Assembly (NCBI GenBank): GCA_963727415.1
Contig: CAVSGF010000003.1
Coordinates: 744,001 to 808,000 of the forward strand
From: DASQPR01 sp963727415
GTDB lineage: Bacteria; Actinomycetota; Actinomycetes; Mycobacteriales; Micromonosporaceae
Direction: 5' to 3'
DNA: 64,000 bases
Each line of letters begins with the position of its first letter. Position 1 is the stretch's first letter. This document shows, piece after piece, positions 17,024 through 24,894 of this stretch. The notes under the pieces were generated by a model. It ran no database searches. It was given only the letters and a program-made list of their open reading frames with translations, and was not told the DNA's origin. The translations under genes and the position numbers were made by a program.

Positions 17024-17510
17024 CTAGCTGAGGTTGCGAAACCGGGGCCCAGAGCGCCGGCCAACTCGCCCGTGGGCCTGCACAGACCCACACGGTGACG
17101 CCCTGCTCGTCGTTGTCGATGCCTCGGTGATTGTCCAGCCGCGTACCCACGCGGACGTCGGCGAACGACTGCTCCAGGAAGCCGCGGGAGAAGCCCACGG
17201 CCACGACCACGCGACTGGTGGCCGGTAGCGGACCCCAGTACCAGTAGCCGTTGTGGCCGCTGAACGCGTGCGGCAACCCGAACGCCGGACCGTACCGGTC
17301 GACCGCGCCGGCCTCACCATAGTTGCTGGTCAGGATCGCGGCACCGGTCCGGTCCGGCAACGACAGGCGGCGGTACACCGCGGCGATCTGACCGACGTAG
17401 GTGGGCCAGCCGACCGTCTCGCCGGTGTCGTAGTTCACCGTGACAATCGGCGTGCGGTGCAGCGCGCCGACCGGTACTACCGGTAGCCGCGATGTTCCGG
17501 GCGGTGGCGG
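17024..17510 (-). pseudogene. C-terminal fragment of a GT39-like membrane glycosyltransferase, frameshifted
   Basis: The fragment reads LPVVPVGALHRTPIVTVNYD, then GETVGWPTYV, LTSNYGEAGAVDRYGP, FSGHNGYWYWGPLP, and so on, the soluble C-terminal end of actinobacterial ArnT/PMT-like (GT39) enzymes. The catalytic, membrane-spanning N-terminal part is absent. Deleting one G at the GGG around 17049-17051 changes the ending from ALWAPVSQPQ to ALWPRFRNLS plus stop (17024), a normal family ending; without that the frame runs on to 16953. The upstream end abuts a fragment of an unrelated gene. Confidence 0.6.
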
Positions 17511-17511
17511 C

Positions 17512-17652
17512 TCAGCCCACGACAGCCACCATGGCGATCGACACCAGTATCCCGGGACGGTCGACGCCCAGCTTGCTCACGCACCTCGGCGGGCGCACTC
17601 GTGGGAAGAACTCGTCGAAGACCTCGTTGACGCCGTCAGCGTCCTCTGGGCG
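17512..17652 (-). pseudogene. C-terminal fragment of a RidA-like protein
   Basis: The minus strand reads DADGVNEVFDEFFPRVRPPR, then a stretch ending LVSIAMVAVVG and a stop at 17512-17514. The pattern (N-x-V-F-x-E-F-F, P-P-R-x-V, G-x-L-V-x-I-x-x-V-A) is that of the RidA/YjgF C-terminus, including the conserved Arg. The N-terminal half is missing; the frame before DADG is unrelated. Its stop touches the GT39 fragment, so this is a junction of two gene pieces. Confidence 0.45.
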
Positions 17653-17780
17653 CCACAGCAGTGGCCTGCGCCCGTAGGGTGACGAGCTTGCGATCCAGCG
17701 CATGGCCCTCCGCCTGTACCTCAAGGGCAATATCGGTGGCGTCTGTCACCGGCCCGGGGCCGTACTGCCACAGCCCGATC

Positions 17781-18047
17781 CGGCATACGCCGGAGCAGAT
17801 CATCCGCAAGCTTCGTGAGGGCGAACGCCTGATCGGGCAGGGTCAGGGCTTGGCGGAGGTGTGCAAGCAGCTGGAGGTATCGGAGCCGACCTGGCATCGG
17901 TGGATGGCGCAGTACGGCGGGATGAAGGCCGATGATGCTAGGCGGCCCAAGGAGCTGGAGCGGGAGAACGCGCGGCTGAAGAAGATCGTGGCCGATCAGC
18001 TGCTCGACATTGACATGCTCAAGGAGCTGAACAAGGGAAACTGGTGA
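17781..18047 (+). CDS. IS3-family transposase OrfA (5' end eroded)
   Basis: From about 17781 the frame encodes IRHTPEQIIRKLREGERLIG, then the helix-turn-helix EVCKQLEVSEPTWHRWMAQY and a leucine-zipper-like ERENARLKKIVADQLLDIDM, the DNA-binding and dimerisation protein of IS3 elements. The usual start (M-K/R-x-x-HTPEQI) is missing: no ATG or GTG precedes IRHTP within the element, and the next in-frame starts lie in flanking DNA (ATG 17661). It ends LKELNKGNW, overlapping orfB by four bases (GTGA). Confidence 0.8.
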   Translation, partial: RHTPEQIIRKLREGERLIGQGQGLAEVCKQLEVSEPTWHRWMAQYGGMKADDARRPKELERENARLKKIVADQLLDIDMLKELNKGNW

Positions 18048-18895
18048 GCCCGGACCGTCGCCGCCGCGCCGTTGTGGTGCTGCGGGACCGGTTCGGGGTC
18101 TCCGAACGGCGTGCGTGCCGCCTAGTGGGCCAGCACCGCAGTGTGCAGCGGCGCCCGGCTCGGCCGGTCTGCGATGCCGATCAGGTGTTGCGGGATCGGT
18201 TGCGTCAGATCTCGGCGGCTCATCCGCGCTGGGGCTGGCGCAAAGCACACGTGATCGCCGCCCGCGAGGGTCTGGTCGTCAACCGTAAACGTACCCGCAG
18301 GCTGTGGTGCGAGCTTGGCCTCAAACGCCCTTCCCGGGTGCGTAAGCAACGCCGCATCGGTCCGGGCCGCCACCAGCGGATGCGCGCCGGTGCGCCGGAT
18401 CAGATGTGGGCGCTGGACTTCCAGGTCGACGTCACCGTCGACGGCCGCCAGGTCCGGTTCCTCAACGTCATCGACGAGCACACCCGCGAAGCCCTCGCCA
18501 CGACCGCGGCCCGCTCATTCAGCGCGGAGGCGACCATCACCGTCCTCGACCAAATCATCGCCGCCACCGGACGCCGGCCGGCCCACGTGCGCATGGACAA
18601 CGGCCCGGAACTGACCGCCCATGCCCTGGCCGACTGGTGCCGGTTTACCGGCGTCGACGCGGCCTACATCGACCCCGCCAGCCCATGGCAGAACGGGTTC
18701 TGCGAATCGTTCAACGGCCGCTTCCGCGACGAGTTCCTCGCCTGCGAACAGTTCAACACCCTGCTCGAAGTCCAAGTCCTGGCAGAAGACCGGCGCCTCG
18801 AGTACAACAACTACAGACCACACGGCTCGCTCGACGGCCTCACCCCCGAGGCCTACCGCCAGCAGTGGATCAACAACCAGAACCGACTCTCATAG
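18044..18895 (+). CDS. IS3-family transposase OrfB (DDE integrase core)
   Basis: 283 residues, full length. N-terminal HTH_21-type segment (FGVSERRACRLVGQHRSVQR), then the rve integrase core. First catalytic Asp in MWALDFQVDVTVDGR; second in VRMDNGPELTAHALADWC; the Glu in SPWQNGFCESFNGRFRDEF; C-terminal LEYNNYRPHGSLDGLTPEAY. All three DDE residues are present, so the protein looks intact. In IS3 elements it is normally made as an OrfAB fusion by -1 frameshifting; I see no obvious A-rich slippery heptamer at the overlap, only AAGGGAAAC. Confidence 0.9.
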   Translation: MSPDRRRRAVVVLRDRFGVSERRACRLVGQHRSVQRRPARPVCDADQVLRDRLRQISAAHPRWGWRKAHVIAAREGLVVNRKRTRRLWCELGLKRPSRVRKQRRIGPGRHQRMRAGAPDQMWALDFQVDVTVDGRQVRFLNVIDEHTREALATTAARSFSAEATITVLDQIIAATGRRPAHVRMDNGPELTAHALADWCRFTGVDAAYIDPASPWQNGFCESFNGRFRDEFLACEQFNTLLEVQVLAEDRRLEYNNYRPHGSLDGLTPEAYRQQWINNQNRLS

Positions 18896-18933
18896 CCGGT
18901 GGACCTCCAACCGGGGCCCAGTCATTCGGCCTA

Positions 18934-18971
18934 CGAGATACCCAGCCCCCCTTCGGGGACCGGGCACCTCG
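18934..18971 (-). terminator. Imperfect stem-loop after nrdJ
   Basis: Read on the minus strand, CGAGGTGCCCGG at the start pairs with the segment ending CTGGGTATCTCG, with a GGGG/CCCC inner stem and GAA loop. It lies about 35 bases past the nrdJ stop. The IS3 element ends just beyond it. Confidence 0.55.
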
Positions 18972-19005
18972 TGACATGTTGCATCGTTTGCAATAACGCT
19001 CGGTC

Positions 19006-21873
19006 TCAGCTGCAGCCGCTGGTCGAGCCGCAGCCCTCACAGACGTAGCAGCTGCCGGCCGGACGCATCTTGGTTCCGCAGGTGAAGCACAGCGGGGCAT
19101 CCGCGCCCTTGCCCTGCACCATCTCCAGCAGCTCGACCGAGGAACCGGCCCGTGTCGGCTTGGCAACCGCCGGTGGGACCTCGATCTCACTCTCGACGTC
19201 GGTGACCCGTGACTCGATCGGTGCCGATGACGCAAGCGCCGTCAGGTCGACCTGGTCGTCCATCGGCGCGGCGACACCGGAAGCCGCGGCGGCCTCGGCC
19301 CGCAGCTGCGCGGCCCGCTCGTCCGCCGTGAAGATGCCAAGCTCGGACCGGCGGTCATAGGGCAGGAAGTCCAGCGCCAGGCGACGGAAGATGTAGTCCA
19401 TCACCGAGGCCGCCATGCGCACGTCCGGGTCATCGGTCATACCGGCCGGCTCGAACCGCATGTTGGTGAACTTGGCGACGAATGTCTCCAGCGGAACGCC
19501 GTACTGCAGGCCGATCGAGATCGCTATCGAGAAGGCGTCCATCACGCCGGCCAGCGTCGAGCCCTGCTTCGACATCTTGAGGAAGAGCTCGCCAAGCCCG
19601 TCATCCAGGTAGGACGACGCGGTCAGGTAGCCCTCGGCACCGCCGACCGAGAAGGACACCGTCTCCGACGTGCGCTTCTTCGGCAGGCGCTTGCGGACCG
19701 GACGGTACTCGACGACCTTCTCGACGGTCTTCTCCGCGACCGGCGCGGCCTCGGCCTTCGGCTTGGCGTTGGACAGCGGCTGGCCGACCTTACAGTTGTC
19801 GCGGTAGATGGCCAGCGCCTTGATGCCCATCTTCCACGCCTCGAAGTAGATCTCCTCGACGTCCTCCACGCTCGCCGACTCCGGCATGTTGACCGTCTTC
19901 GAGATCCCACCGGAGATGAACGGCTGCACCGCGGCCATCATCCGGACGTGACCCATCGGCGCGATCGACCGCTCACCCATGGCGCAGTCGAAGACGGCGT
20001 AGTGCTCCGGCTTGAGGCCCGGGGCGTCCACAACATGACCGTGCTCGGAGATGAACTCGACGATCGCCTCGACCTGCTCCTCCTGGTAGCCGAGGCTGCG
20101 CAGGGCGCGGGGCACGGTCTGGTTGACGATCTGCATGGAGCCGCCGCCGACCAGCTTCTTGAACTTGACCAGCGCCAGGTCCGGCTCGACACCCGTGGTG
20201 TCGCAGTCCATCATCAGGCCGATGGTGCCGGTAGGCGCGAGCACGCTGGCCTGCGAATTACGCCAGCCGTTCTTGTCACCGATCCGGTTGCCCAGCTCCC
20301 ACTGCTTGCCGGCCTCGTCGTAGATCGAGGTTGCCACCGCGCCGTGCACGTCGATCGCCTTGCTGGCGGCGGCGTGCTTGCGCATCACCTTCTTGTGGGC
20401 CTCGGCATTGCGGGCATAGCCCTCGTACGGGCCGACCACGCCGGCCATCTCGGCCGACCGGCGGTACGCCGTCGCGTTCATCAGTGACGTGATCGCCGCC
20501 GACAGGCTGCGGCCCTCGTCCGAGTCGTAAGGCAGGCCGCTTGCCATCAGAAGGGCGCCGAGGTTGGCGTACCCGATACCGAGCTGGCGGTACGCCCGCG
20601 TGGTCTCGCCGATCTTCTGCGTCGGGAAGTCGGCGAAGCAGATCGAGATGTCCATCGCGGTGATCACGAACTCGACCGACTTGACGAACTTCTCCACCTC
20701 GAAGCCGCCGTCGGCACGGAGGAACTTCATCAGGTTCAGTGACGCCAGGTTGCATGACGAGTTGTCCAGGTGAAGGTACTCGCTGCACGGGTTCGACGCG
20801 GTGATGCGACCGGTCTCCGGGCAGGTGTGCCACGAGTTGATCGTGTCGTCGTACTGCAGGCCGGGGTCCGCGCACTCCCACGCGGCCTGCGCGATCTTGC
20901 GGAACAGATCCTTGGCGTTGACCGGCTCGATCACCGAGCCGTCCATCCGGGCGCGCAGGTCGAAGGTGCCGCCCTGCTCGACCGCCGTCATGAACTCGTC
21001 CGAGACGCGCACCGAGTTGTTGGCGTTCTGGTACTGCACCGAGACGATGTCGGAGCCGCCCAGGTCCATATCGAATCCGGCGTCACGCAGAGCCCGGATC
21101 TTGTCTTCCTCGCGTGCCTTGGTCAGGACGAACTCCTCGACGTCCGGGTGATCGACGTCGAGGATGACCATCTTGGCCGCACGCCGGGTGGCCCCACCAC
21201 ACTTGATCGTCCCGGCGCTGGCGTCCGCTCCGCGCATGAACGAGACCGGCCCGGAGGCGGTGCCGCCGGACGAGAGCAGTTCCTTCGAGGACCGGATGCG
21301 CGAGAGGTTCACACCCGATCCGGAGCCGCCCTTGAAGATCAGGCCCTCCTCCTTGTACCAGTCGAGGATCGAGTCCATCGAGTCGTCGACCGAGAGGATG
21401 AAGCACGCCGACACCTGCTGAGGCGAGGTGGTACCGACGTTGAACCAGACCGGGGAGTTGAAGCTGAACATCTGGTGCAGCAGCATCCATGTCAGCTCAT
21501 CGGCGAACACATCGGCGTCGGCCGAGGTGGCGAAGTAGCCATTGTCCTCGCCCGCCTTGCGATAGGTGCCGACCACACGATCGATCAGCTGCTTGAGGCT
21601 CCACTCCCGCTGCGGCGTGCCGACCGCGCCGCGAAAGTACTTGGTGGTGACGATGTTCGCGGCGTTGACGCTCCAGGGCTCCGGGAACTCCACCCCCCGT
21701 TGCTCGAAGTTGATCGAGCCGTCTCGCCAGTTCGTCATCACGACATCGCGGCGCTCCCACGTCACCTCGTCGTACGGGTGAACGCCCTCTGTCGTCCACA
21801 CGCGCTCGACCTTCACACCCGCCGGTCCCGACTTGCGCCCCTTGCCGGCCCCACGTGCAACCGCCTCCGTCAT
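19006..21873 (-). CDS. nrdJ: Vitamin B12-dependent (class II) ribonucleoside-diphosphate reductase
   Basis: 955 residues from ATG 21873 (GAGGGGA ribosome site); longer in-frame starts run into nrdR. Uses adenosylcobalamin to generate a thiyl radical and reduces ribonucleotides to deoxyribonucleotides without oxygen dependence. Visible features: N-terminal Cys in QQVSACFILSVDDSMDS, nucleotide-site SGSGVNLSRIRSSKE, the radical-site NPCSEYLHLDNSSCNLASL with catalytic Cys and Glu, GTIGLMMDCDTTGVEPDLAL, and a C-terminal Cys-rich tail (CFTCGTKMRPAGSCYVCEGC) that recycles the active site with thioredoxin. Second gene of an nrdR-nrdJ operon, 127 bases after nrdR. Intact. Confidence 0.97.
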   Translation of the reverse strand: MTEAVARGAGKGRKSGPAGVKVERVWTTEGVHPYDEVTWERRDVVMTNWRDGSINFEQRGVEFPEPWSVNAANIVTTKYFRGAVGTPQREWSLKQLIDRVVGTYRKAGEDNGYFATSADADVFADELTWMLLHQMFSFNSPVWFNVGTTSPQQVSACFILSVDDSMDSILDWYKEEGLIFKGGSGSGVNLSRIRSSKELLSSGGTASGPVSFMRGADASAGTIKCGGATRRAAKMVILDVDHPDVEEFVLTKAREEDKIRALRDAGFDMDLGGSDIVSVQYQNANNSVRVSDEFMTAVEQGGTFDLRARMDGSVIEPVNAKDLFRKIAQAAWECADPGLQYDDTINSWHTCPETGRITASNPCSEYLHLDNSSCNLASLNLMKFLRADGGFEVEKFVKSVEFVITAMDISICFADFPTQKIGETTRAYRQLGIGYANLGALLMASGLPYDSDEGRSLSAAITSLMNATAYRRSAEMAGVVGPYEGYARNAEAHKKVMRKHAAASKAIDVHGAVATSIYDEAGKQWELGNRIGDKNGWRNSQASVLAPTGTIGLMMDCDTTGVEPDLALVKFKKLVGGGSMQIVNQTVPRALRSLGYQEEQVEAIVEFISEHGHVVDAPGLKPEHYAVFDCAMGERSIAPMGHVRMMAAVQPFISGGISKTVNMPESASVEDVEEIYFEAWKMGIKALAIYRDNCKVGQPLSNAKPKAEAAPVAEKTVEKVVEYRPVRKRLPKKRTSETVSFSVGGAEGYLTASSYLDDGLGELFLKMSKQGSTLAGVMDAFSIAISIGLQYGVPLETFVAKFTNMRFEPAGMTDDPDVRMAASVMDYIFRRLALDFLPYDRRSELGIFTADERAAQLRAEAAAASGVAAPMDDQVDLTALASSAPIESRVTDVESEIEVPPAVAKPTRAGSSVELLEMVQGKGADAPLCFTCGTKMRPAGSCYVCEGCGSTSGCS

Positions 21874-22000
21874 CCCCGGTCCCCTCTGCTCTGCGCGGCC
21901 GGGTGCCGCGCCAACTACCTGTGTCGTCTTCGTTCTGAACGTCAATGTCCGGTGGATCAAAAATTCCGGTGGATCAATTCGTGACGCTGACTCCGGGCCC

Positions 22001-22570
22001 TCAGCCCGTGGCAGCGCCCGCCACGTCGTATCCCGGCCGCACCCCGCCGGCCGACCGGTCAGACGGCGTCGTCTCGCCGTCCGGATCCCGGTTTTCCGCG
22101 CCCATACCGCCGCGGGCGTCATCGCCGGCTGCCGCTCGCAACGCCGCGATTTCCCGCTCAAAGTCGCTCAACGAGTCGAAGGAGCGGTAGACGCTGGCGA
22201 ATCGCAGATAAGCGACCTCGTCGAGCTCACGCAGCGGTCCGAGGATGGCGAGACCGACCTCGTTGCTGGGGATCTCGGCAACGCCCCGCGCTCGGATGCC
22301 CTCCTCGACACGCTGGGCCAGCAGGGCCAGCGCGTCATCGTCGACCGGGCGGCCCTGGCACGCCTTGCGAACGCCGGCGACCACCTTCGAGCGGCTGAAC
22401 GGCTCGGTAACGCCGCTGCGCTTGACGATGGCCAGCACGGCCTCCTCCACGGTCGTGAATCGCTTGCCGCACTCCGGGCACGACCGGCGGCGCCGGATCA
22501 GCTGACCATCGTCGGCCTCTCGCGAGTCGACCACCTTGGAATCCGCATGGCGACAGTACGGACAGCGCAC
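22001..22570 (-). CDS. nrdR: Transcriptional repressor of ribonucleotide reductase genes
   Basis: 189 residues. N-terminal zinc ribbon with two Cys pairs (MRCPYCRHADSKV and SCPECGKRF), followed by an ATP-cone domain (VVKRSGVTEPFSRSKVVAG-like segment, about 47-140) that senses ATP/dATP. When dATP is high, NrdR binds NrdR boxes and represses reductase genes. The last 40 residues are a Gly/Asp-rich tail longer than in most homologues. It lies immediately upstream of nrdJ on the same strand, and candidate NrdR boxes are found 200-250 bases upstream, so autoregulation of the operon is likely. Confidence 0.96.
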   Translation of the reverse strand: MRCPYCRHADSKVVDSREADDGQLIRRRRSCPECGKRFTTVEEAVLAIVKRSGVTEPFSRSKVVAGVRKACQGRPVDDDALALLAQRVEEGIRARGVAEIPSNEVGLAILGPLRELDEVAYLRFASVYRSFDSLSDFEREIAALRAAAGDDARGGMGAENRDPDGETTPSDRSAGGVRPGYDVAGAATG

Positions 22571-22772
22571 TTGCCTACCTCCATGCCTTCACCATGCCCC
22601 TCGGGCCCGACATTTCCACCAGCACCCGATCGGTGCGAGCAGGCATCCACGGCCCGACGCGGGCACCGCAAACCCGTCGATACCGCTCATAATCGGCATC
22701 GACGGCAAACGGGCCTGATCGAGGCTCCAGGTGGGTAGAACCCCAACCTGTTGATGACTTACACCGTTGGAA

Positions 22773-22819
22773 CTACTAGATGTTGTGTTTGACGTTAGGC
22801 CGGACACAACATCGGCGCA
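22773..22819 (-). promoter_or_regulatory. Paired NrdR boxes upstream of nrdR-nrdJ
   Basis: CTACTAGATGTTGTGT (22773-22788) and ACACAACATCGGCGCA (22804-22819). The halves GATGTTGTGT and ACACAACATC are exact inverted copies. The two 16-bp boxes are 31 bp apart centre to centre, matching the three-helical-turn spacing known for NrdR box pairs. Together with position upstream of nrdR this is good support. Confidence 0.7.
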
Positions 22820-22880
22820 AGTCGGCGCGCCCGGCATGTCACTGCCAGAAAGCCGACTGTCGCCGGGCCGTTTGTCTATG

Positions 22881-23609
22881 TCACCTGGTCGGGGGCAGGG
22901 CGAGCTGCTCGCCGACGTAGACGGTGTTATCCGGCATGTGATTCAAGCGACGAACTCGCTCGACTGCGACGTTCGGGGCCACTCCTGGCATGGCCGCCAC
23001 CGAGATCGACCACAGCGTGTCCCCTGGATGGACGACGACGGTCCGCATCGGGCCGGACGGCGCCGAAGCCTGGCTGGCCGTGGCCAGCAATACCGCCACC
23101 CCGACCGTCATCGCAAGCAGGAACAGCACGACCACGACACGGCCGCGCCGGGTCAACCGCACCGGATGCCGGGCCGCGCGATCGGTCCGGACGCGTCCGG
23201 CGATGCGAGCGGATCCGACCGACCGGCGTGACGGACCGGCGGCGGGCGCTGGGGCCCACCGCAGGCTGGCGGTGGCAAGCCGGCCGACGCCCGAATGCTG
23301 CCGGCCAATCGCCGCGATATCGCCCTCGGCATGCCCGGTCGCGGCCGATGCCGGCCGGGCGGCCGGGGCGGGTGGGCATCCGGCCAAGCCTGCCGAAGTC
23401 CCACTCGGGCCGGCCACGCCCCGGGCGCGTTCGGCCGGCCCGGCAAGACCGGCCGGCCCAGCAAGACCGGACGTGTCGGCGTCCGGCAGTGGTGGCACCA
23501 GGCGCAGGTGCGACCGGCGACCGAAAGCAGCCGCGTGGCGATTGCCGAAGCCTCGCCCGGCTGCGATAACTCGATCTGACTCAGGACCGCCCGCGACCGC
23601 CACGCCCAT
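22881..23609 (-). CDS. LysM membrane protein next to lexA (YneA/DivS-like SOS division-inhibitor candidate)
   Basis: 242 residues. ATG 23609 is chosen because GGAGG stands six bases upstream; a TTG 12 bases further upstream overlaps that site. Residues 1-150 are a Gly/Ala/Pro-rich cytoplasmic part of low complexity, a membrane helix follows (VVVVLFLLAMTVGVAVLLAT, about 157-176), then an extracellular LysM (VVVHPGDTLWSISVAAMPG to YVGEQLALPP, about 190-240). Divergence from lexA and a LysM after one membrane helix are the features of YneA-type SOS cell-division inhibitors. Two LexA-box-like sites lie in the shared upstream region. Function by analogy only. Confidence 0.75.
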   Translation of the reverse strand: MGVAVAGGPESDRVIAAGRGFGNRHAAAFGRRSHLRLVPPLPDADTSGLAGPAGLAGPAERARGVAGPSGTSAGLAGCPPAPAARPASAATGHAEGDIAAIGRQHSGVGRLATASLRWAPAPAAGPSRRSVGSARIAGRVRTDRAARHPVRLTRRGRVVVVLFLLAMTVGVAVLLATASQASAPSGPMRTVVVHPGDTLWSISVAAMPGVAPNVAVERVRRLNHMPDNTVYVGEQLALPPTR

Positions 23610-23623
23610 TGCCGCCTCCAAGA

Positions 23624-23639
23624 TCGTACGAACGTTCGA
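23624..23639. promoter_or_regulatory. LexA (SOS) box candidate near the YneA-like gene
   Basis: On the minus strand TCGAACGTTCGTACGA, one mismatch to the actinobacterial SOS consensus TCGAAC-N4-GTTCGA. It begins about 15 bases upstream of the YneA-like start codon, suited to repression of that gene. Confidence 0.6.
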
Positions 23640-23705
23640 TAGAACGTGCGTACGACCGGTGTATCAGATCTGGATAAGCCCTGTCGAGCGACACGGCGCA
23701 TTAAG

Positions 23706-23721
23706 TCGAACAGACGTTTGA
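23706..23721. promoter_or_regulatory. LexA (SOS) box candidate upstream of lexA
   Basis: TCGAACAGACGTTTGA matches TCGAAC-N4-GTTCGA with one mismatch. It lies 139 bases upstream of the lexA start and 97 bases upstream of the divergent gene, so it could serve either or both. Confidence 0.7.
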
Positions 23722-23859
23722 AGTTGTCACGCCGACGGGATACGGTCATGAAAGACCCCGGGTGACGAATCCGGCGGTCTCCCGCCGGGGCGGACAAACC
23801 GGCGCCACCGTGGCGTTCGGCTGTCGGCCTCGGCCATCATCCGCGACGAGGAGGCTGCA

Positions 23860-24603
23860 GTGCCGAGGGAATCCAAGAGCGCCACCGGGGTGGCCGCCCA
23901 CCGCTCCAGCGGCGAGGCGCACCTGCGGGCGGTGACGCCGATCGGCGGCACATCGCCCGATGGCCTGAGCGACGACCTGTCCAAACGGCAGCGCGGCATC
24001 CTGGACTTCATCCGGGGCTGGGTGGACGAGCACGGCTATCCACCGAGCGTCCGGGAGATCGGTGAGGCGGTTGGGCTGGTCTCTCCGTCGTCCGTCGCCT
24101 ACCAGCTGAAGGAGCTGGAGAAGAAGGGTCACCTGCGGCGCGATCCCAACCGCCCGCGAGCGGTTGACGTCCGGCAAGCGGCCGAGCCCGGTCCGGACGA
24201 CGAGGCCGCGCTAGCGGCGGCACAGCCCCATCCGGCGTACGTGCCGCTGGTCGGCCGGATCGCGGCCGGCGGACCGATACTTGCCGAGCAGTCGATCGAT
24301 GACGTTTTCCCTCTCCCCCGCGAGCTCGTCGGGGAGGGCAACCTGTTCCTGTTGAACGTCAAGGGCGACTCGATGATCGACGCGGCGATCTGCGACGGCG
24401 ACTGGGTCGTGGTGCGCCAGCAGCCGGACGCCGACACCGGCGAGATCGTCGCGGCGATGCTCGATGGCGACGCCACCGTCAAGACCCTCCGCAAGCGCGA
24501 TGGCCACGTCACGCTGATGCCACAGAACCCGGTCTACGAGCCGATTCCCGGCGACGAGGCCACCATCCTCGGGAAGGTGGTCGCCGTCCTGCGGCGCATC
24601 TAG
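23860..24603 (+). CDS. lexA: SOS repressor LexA
   Basis: 247 residues, GTG start at 23860 behind a strong GAGGAGG. N-terminal winged helix (KRQRGILDFIRGWVDEHGYP, PSVREIGEAVGLVSPSSVAY recognition helix), an extended linker, and the S24 protease domain: cleavage site in GRIAAGGPILAEQ, catalytic Ser in VKGDSMIDAAICDGD (about 171) and catalytic Lys in ATVKTLRKRDGHV (about 207). RecA filaments trigger its self-cleavage, releasing SOS genes. The first 40 residues before the DNA-binding domain are longer than in E. coli, as is usual in actinobacteria. Confidence 0.97.
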   Translation: MPRESKSATGVAAHRSSGEAHLRAVTPIGGTSPDGLSDDLSKRQRGILDFIRGWVDEHGYPPSVREIGEAVGLVSPSSVAYQLKELEKKGHLRRDPNRPRAVDVRQAAEPGPDDEAALAAAQPHPAYVPLVGRIAAGGPILAEQSIDDVFPLPRELVGEGNLFLLNVKGDSMIDAAICDGDWVVVRQQPDADTGEIVAAMLDGDATVKTLRKRDGHVTLMPQNPVYEPIPGDEATILGKVVAVLRRI

Positions 24604-24735
24604 CTCGATCGTTCACCGCCGTCGCGGGCGGCGGACCTCCAGTGATCCGGGCGGCCCTTGGCTGGCGACCCCCTCGAATCTGAGAGTGGGTCCATGCCAA
24701 GGGTCACCGACCGGACGGTCTTGATCGCCCGCTGC

Positions 24736-24819
24736 CGGGCTCACGCCATGGCGGCCGGGGCTCACGCCATGGCCGCCCGGGCTCACGCCATGTCCACCGG
24801 GGCTCACGCCATGGCCGCG
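24736..24819. repeat. Four tandem 21-bp units after lexA
   Basis: Units starting at 24736, 24757, 24778 and 24799, each of the form GGCTCACGCCATGGCCGCC with few changes. As 21 is a multiple of three, frames stay open on both strands (AHAMAAG on plus, HGVSPGG on minus), but neither extended frame looks like a protein. No gene is called in 24604-24894. Confidence 0.75.
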
Positions 24820-24894
24820 GCGTCCACACGTGTCCGCGCTGCCCGGGCCGCCGTGATGCGGGTGCGGCGCGCGCGGTGCACCCGCAACGACGAG

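Larger units (their letters stand above)
17740..18925 (+). mobile_element. IS3-family insertion sequence, left end not recognisable
   Basis: Two consecutive transposase frames (orfA, orfB) in the usual IS3 arrangement. The right end is probably near 18921, at TGGACCTCCAACCGGGGCCC, an IS3-type terminal sequence. The expected inverted copy is not seen upstream of orfA, and orfA has no start codon at its normal beginning, so the left end seems deleted. It lies between a RidA fragment and the nrdJ terminator and probably caused or exploited the rearrangement there. Confidence 0.75.

Noticed and set aside
17028..17054. ACCGGGGCCCAG matching the IS3 right end, as a possible second IS terminus
   Set aside because: It encodes the natural C-terminus of the GT39 fragment (WPRFRNLS) once one base is removed, so the 12-base match is best taken as chance.
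20770..21984. Open frame of 404 codons on the plus strand
   Set aside because: Antisense to nrdJ; the product is Arg/Asp/Val-rich with no domain, as expected from GC-rich codon structure on the opposite strand.
21874..22000. Cobalamin riboswitch before nrdJ
   Set aside because: Only 127 bases, with no B12-box-like conserved segment that I can find; the gene is in an operon with nrdR.
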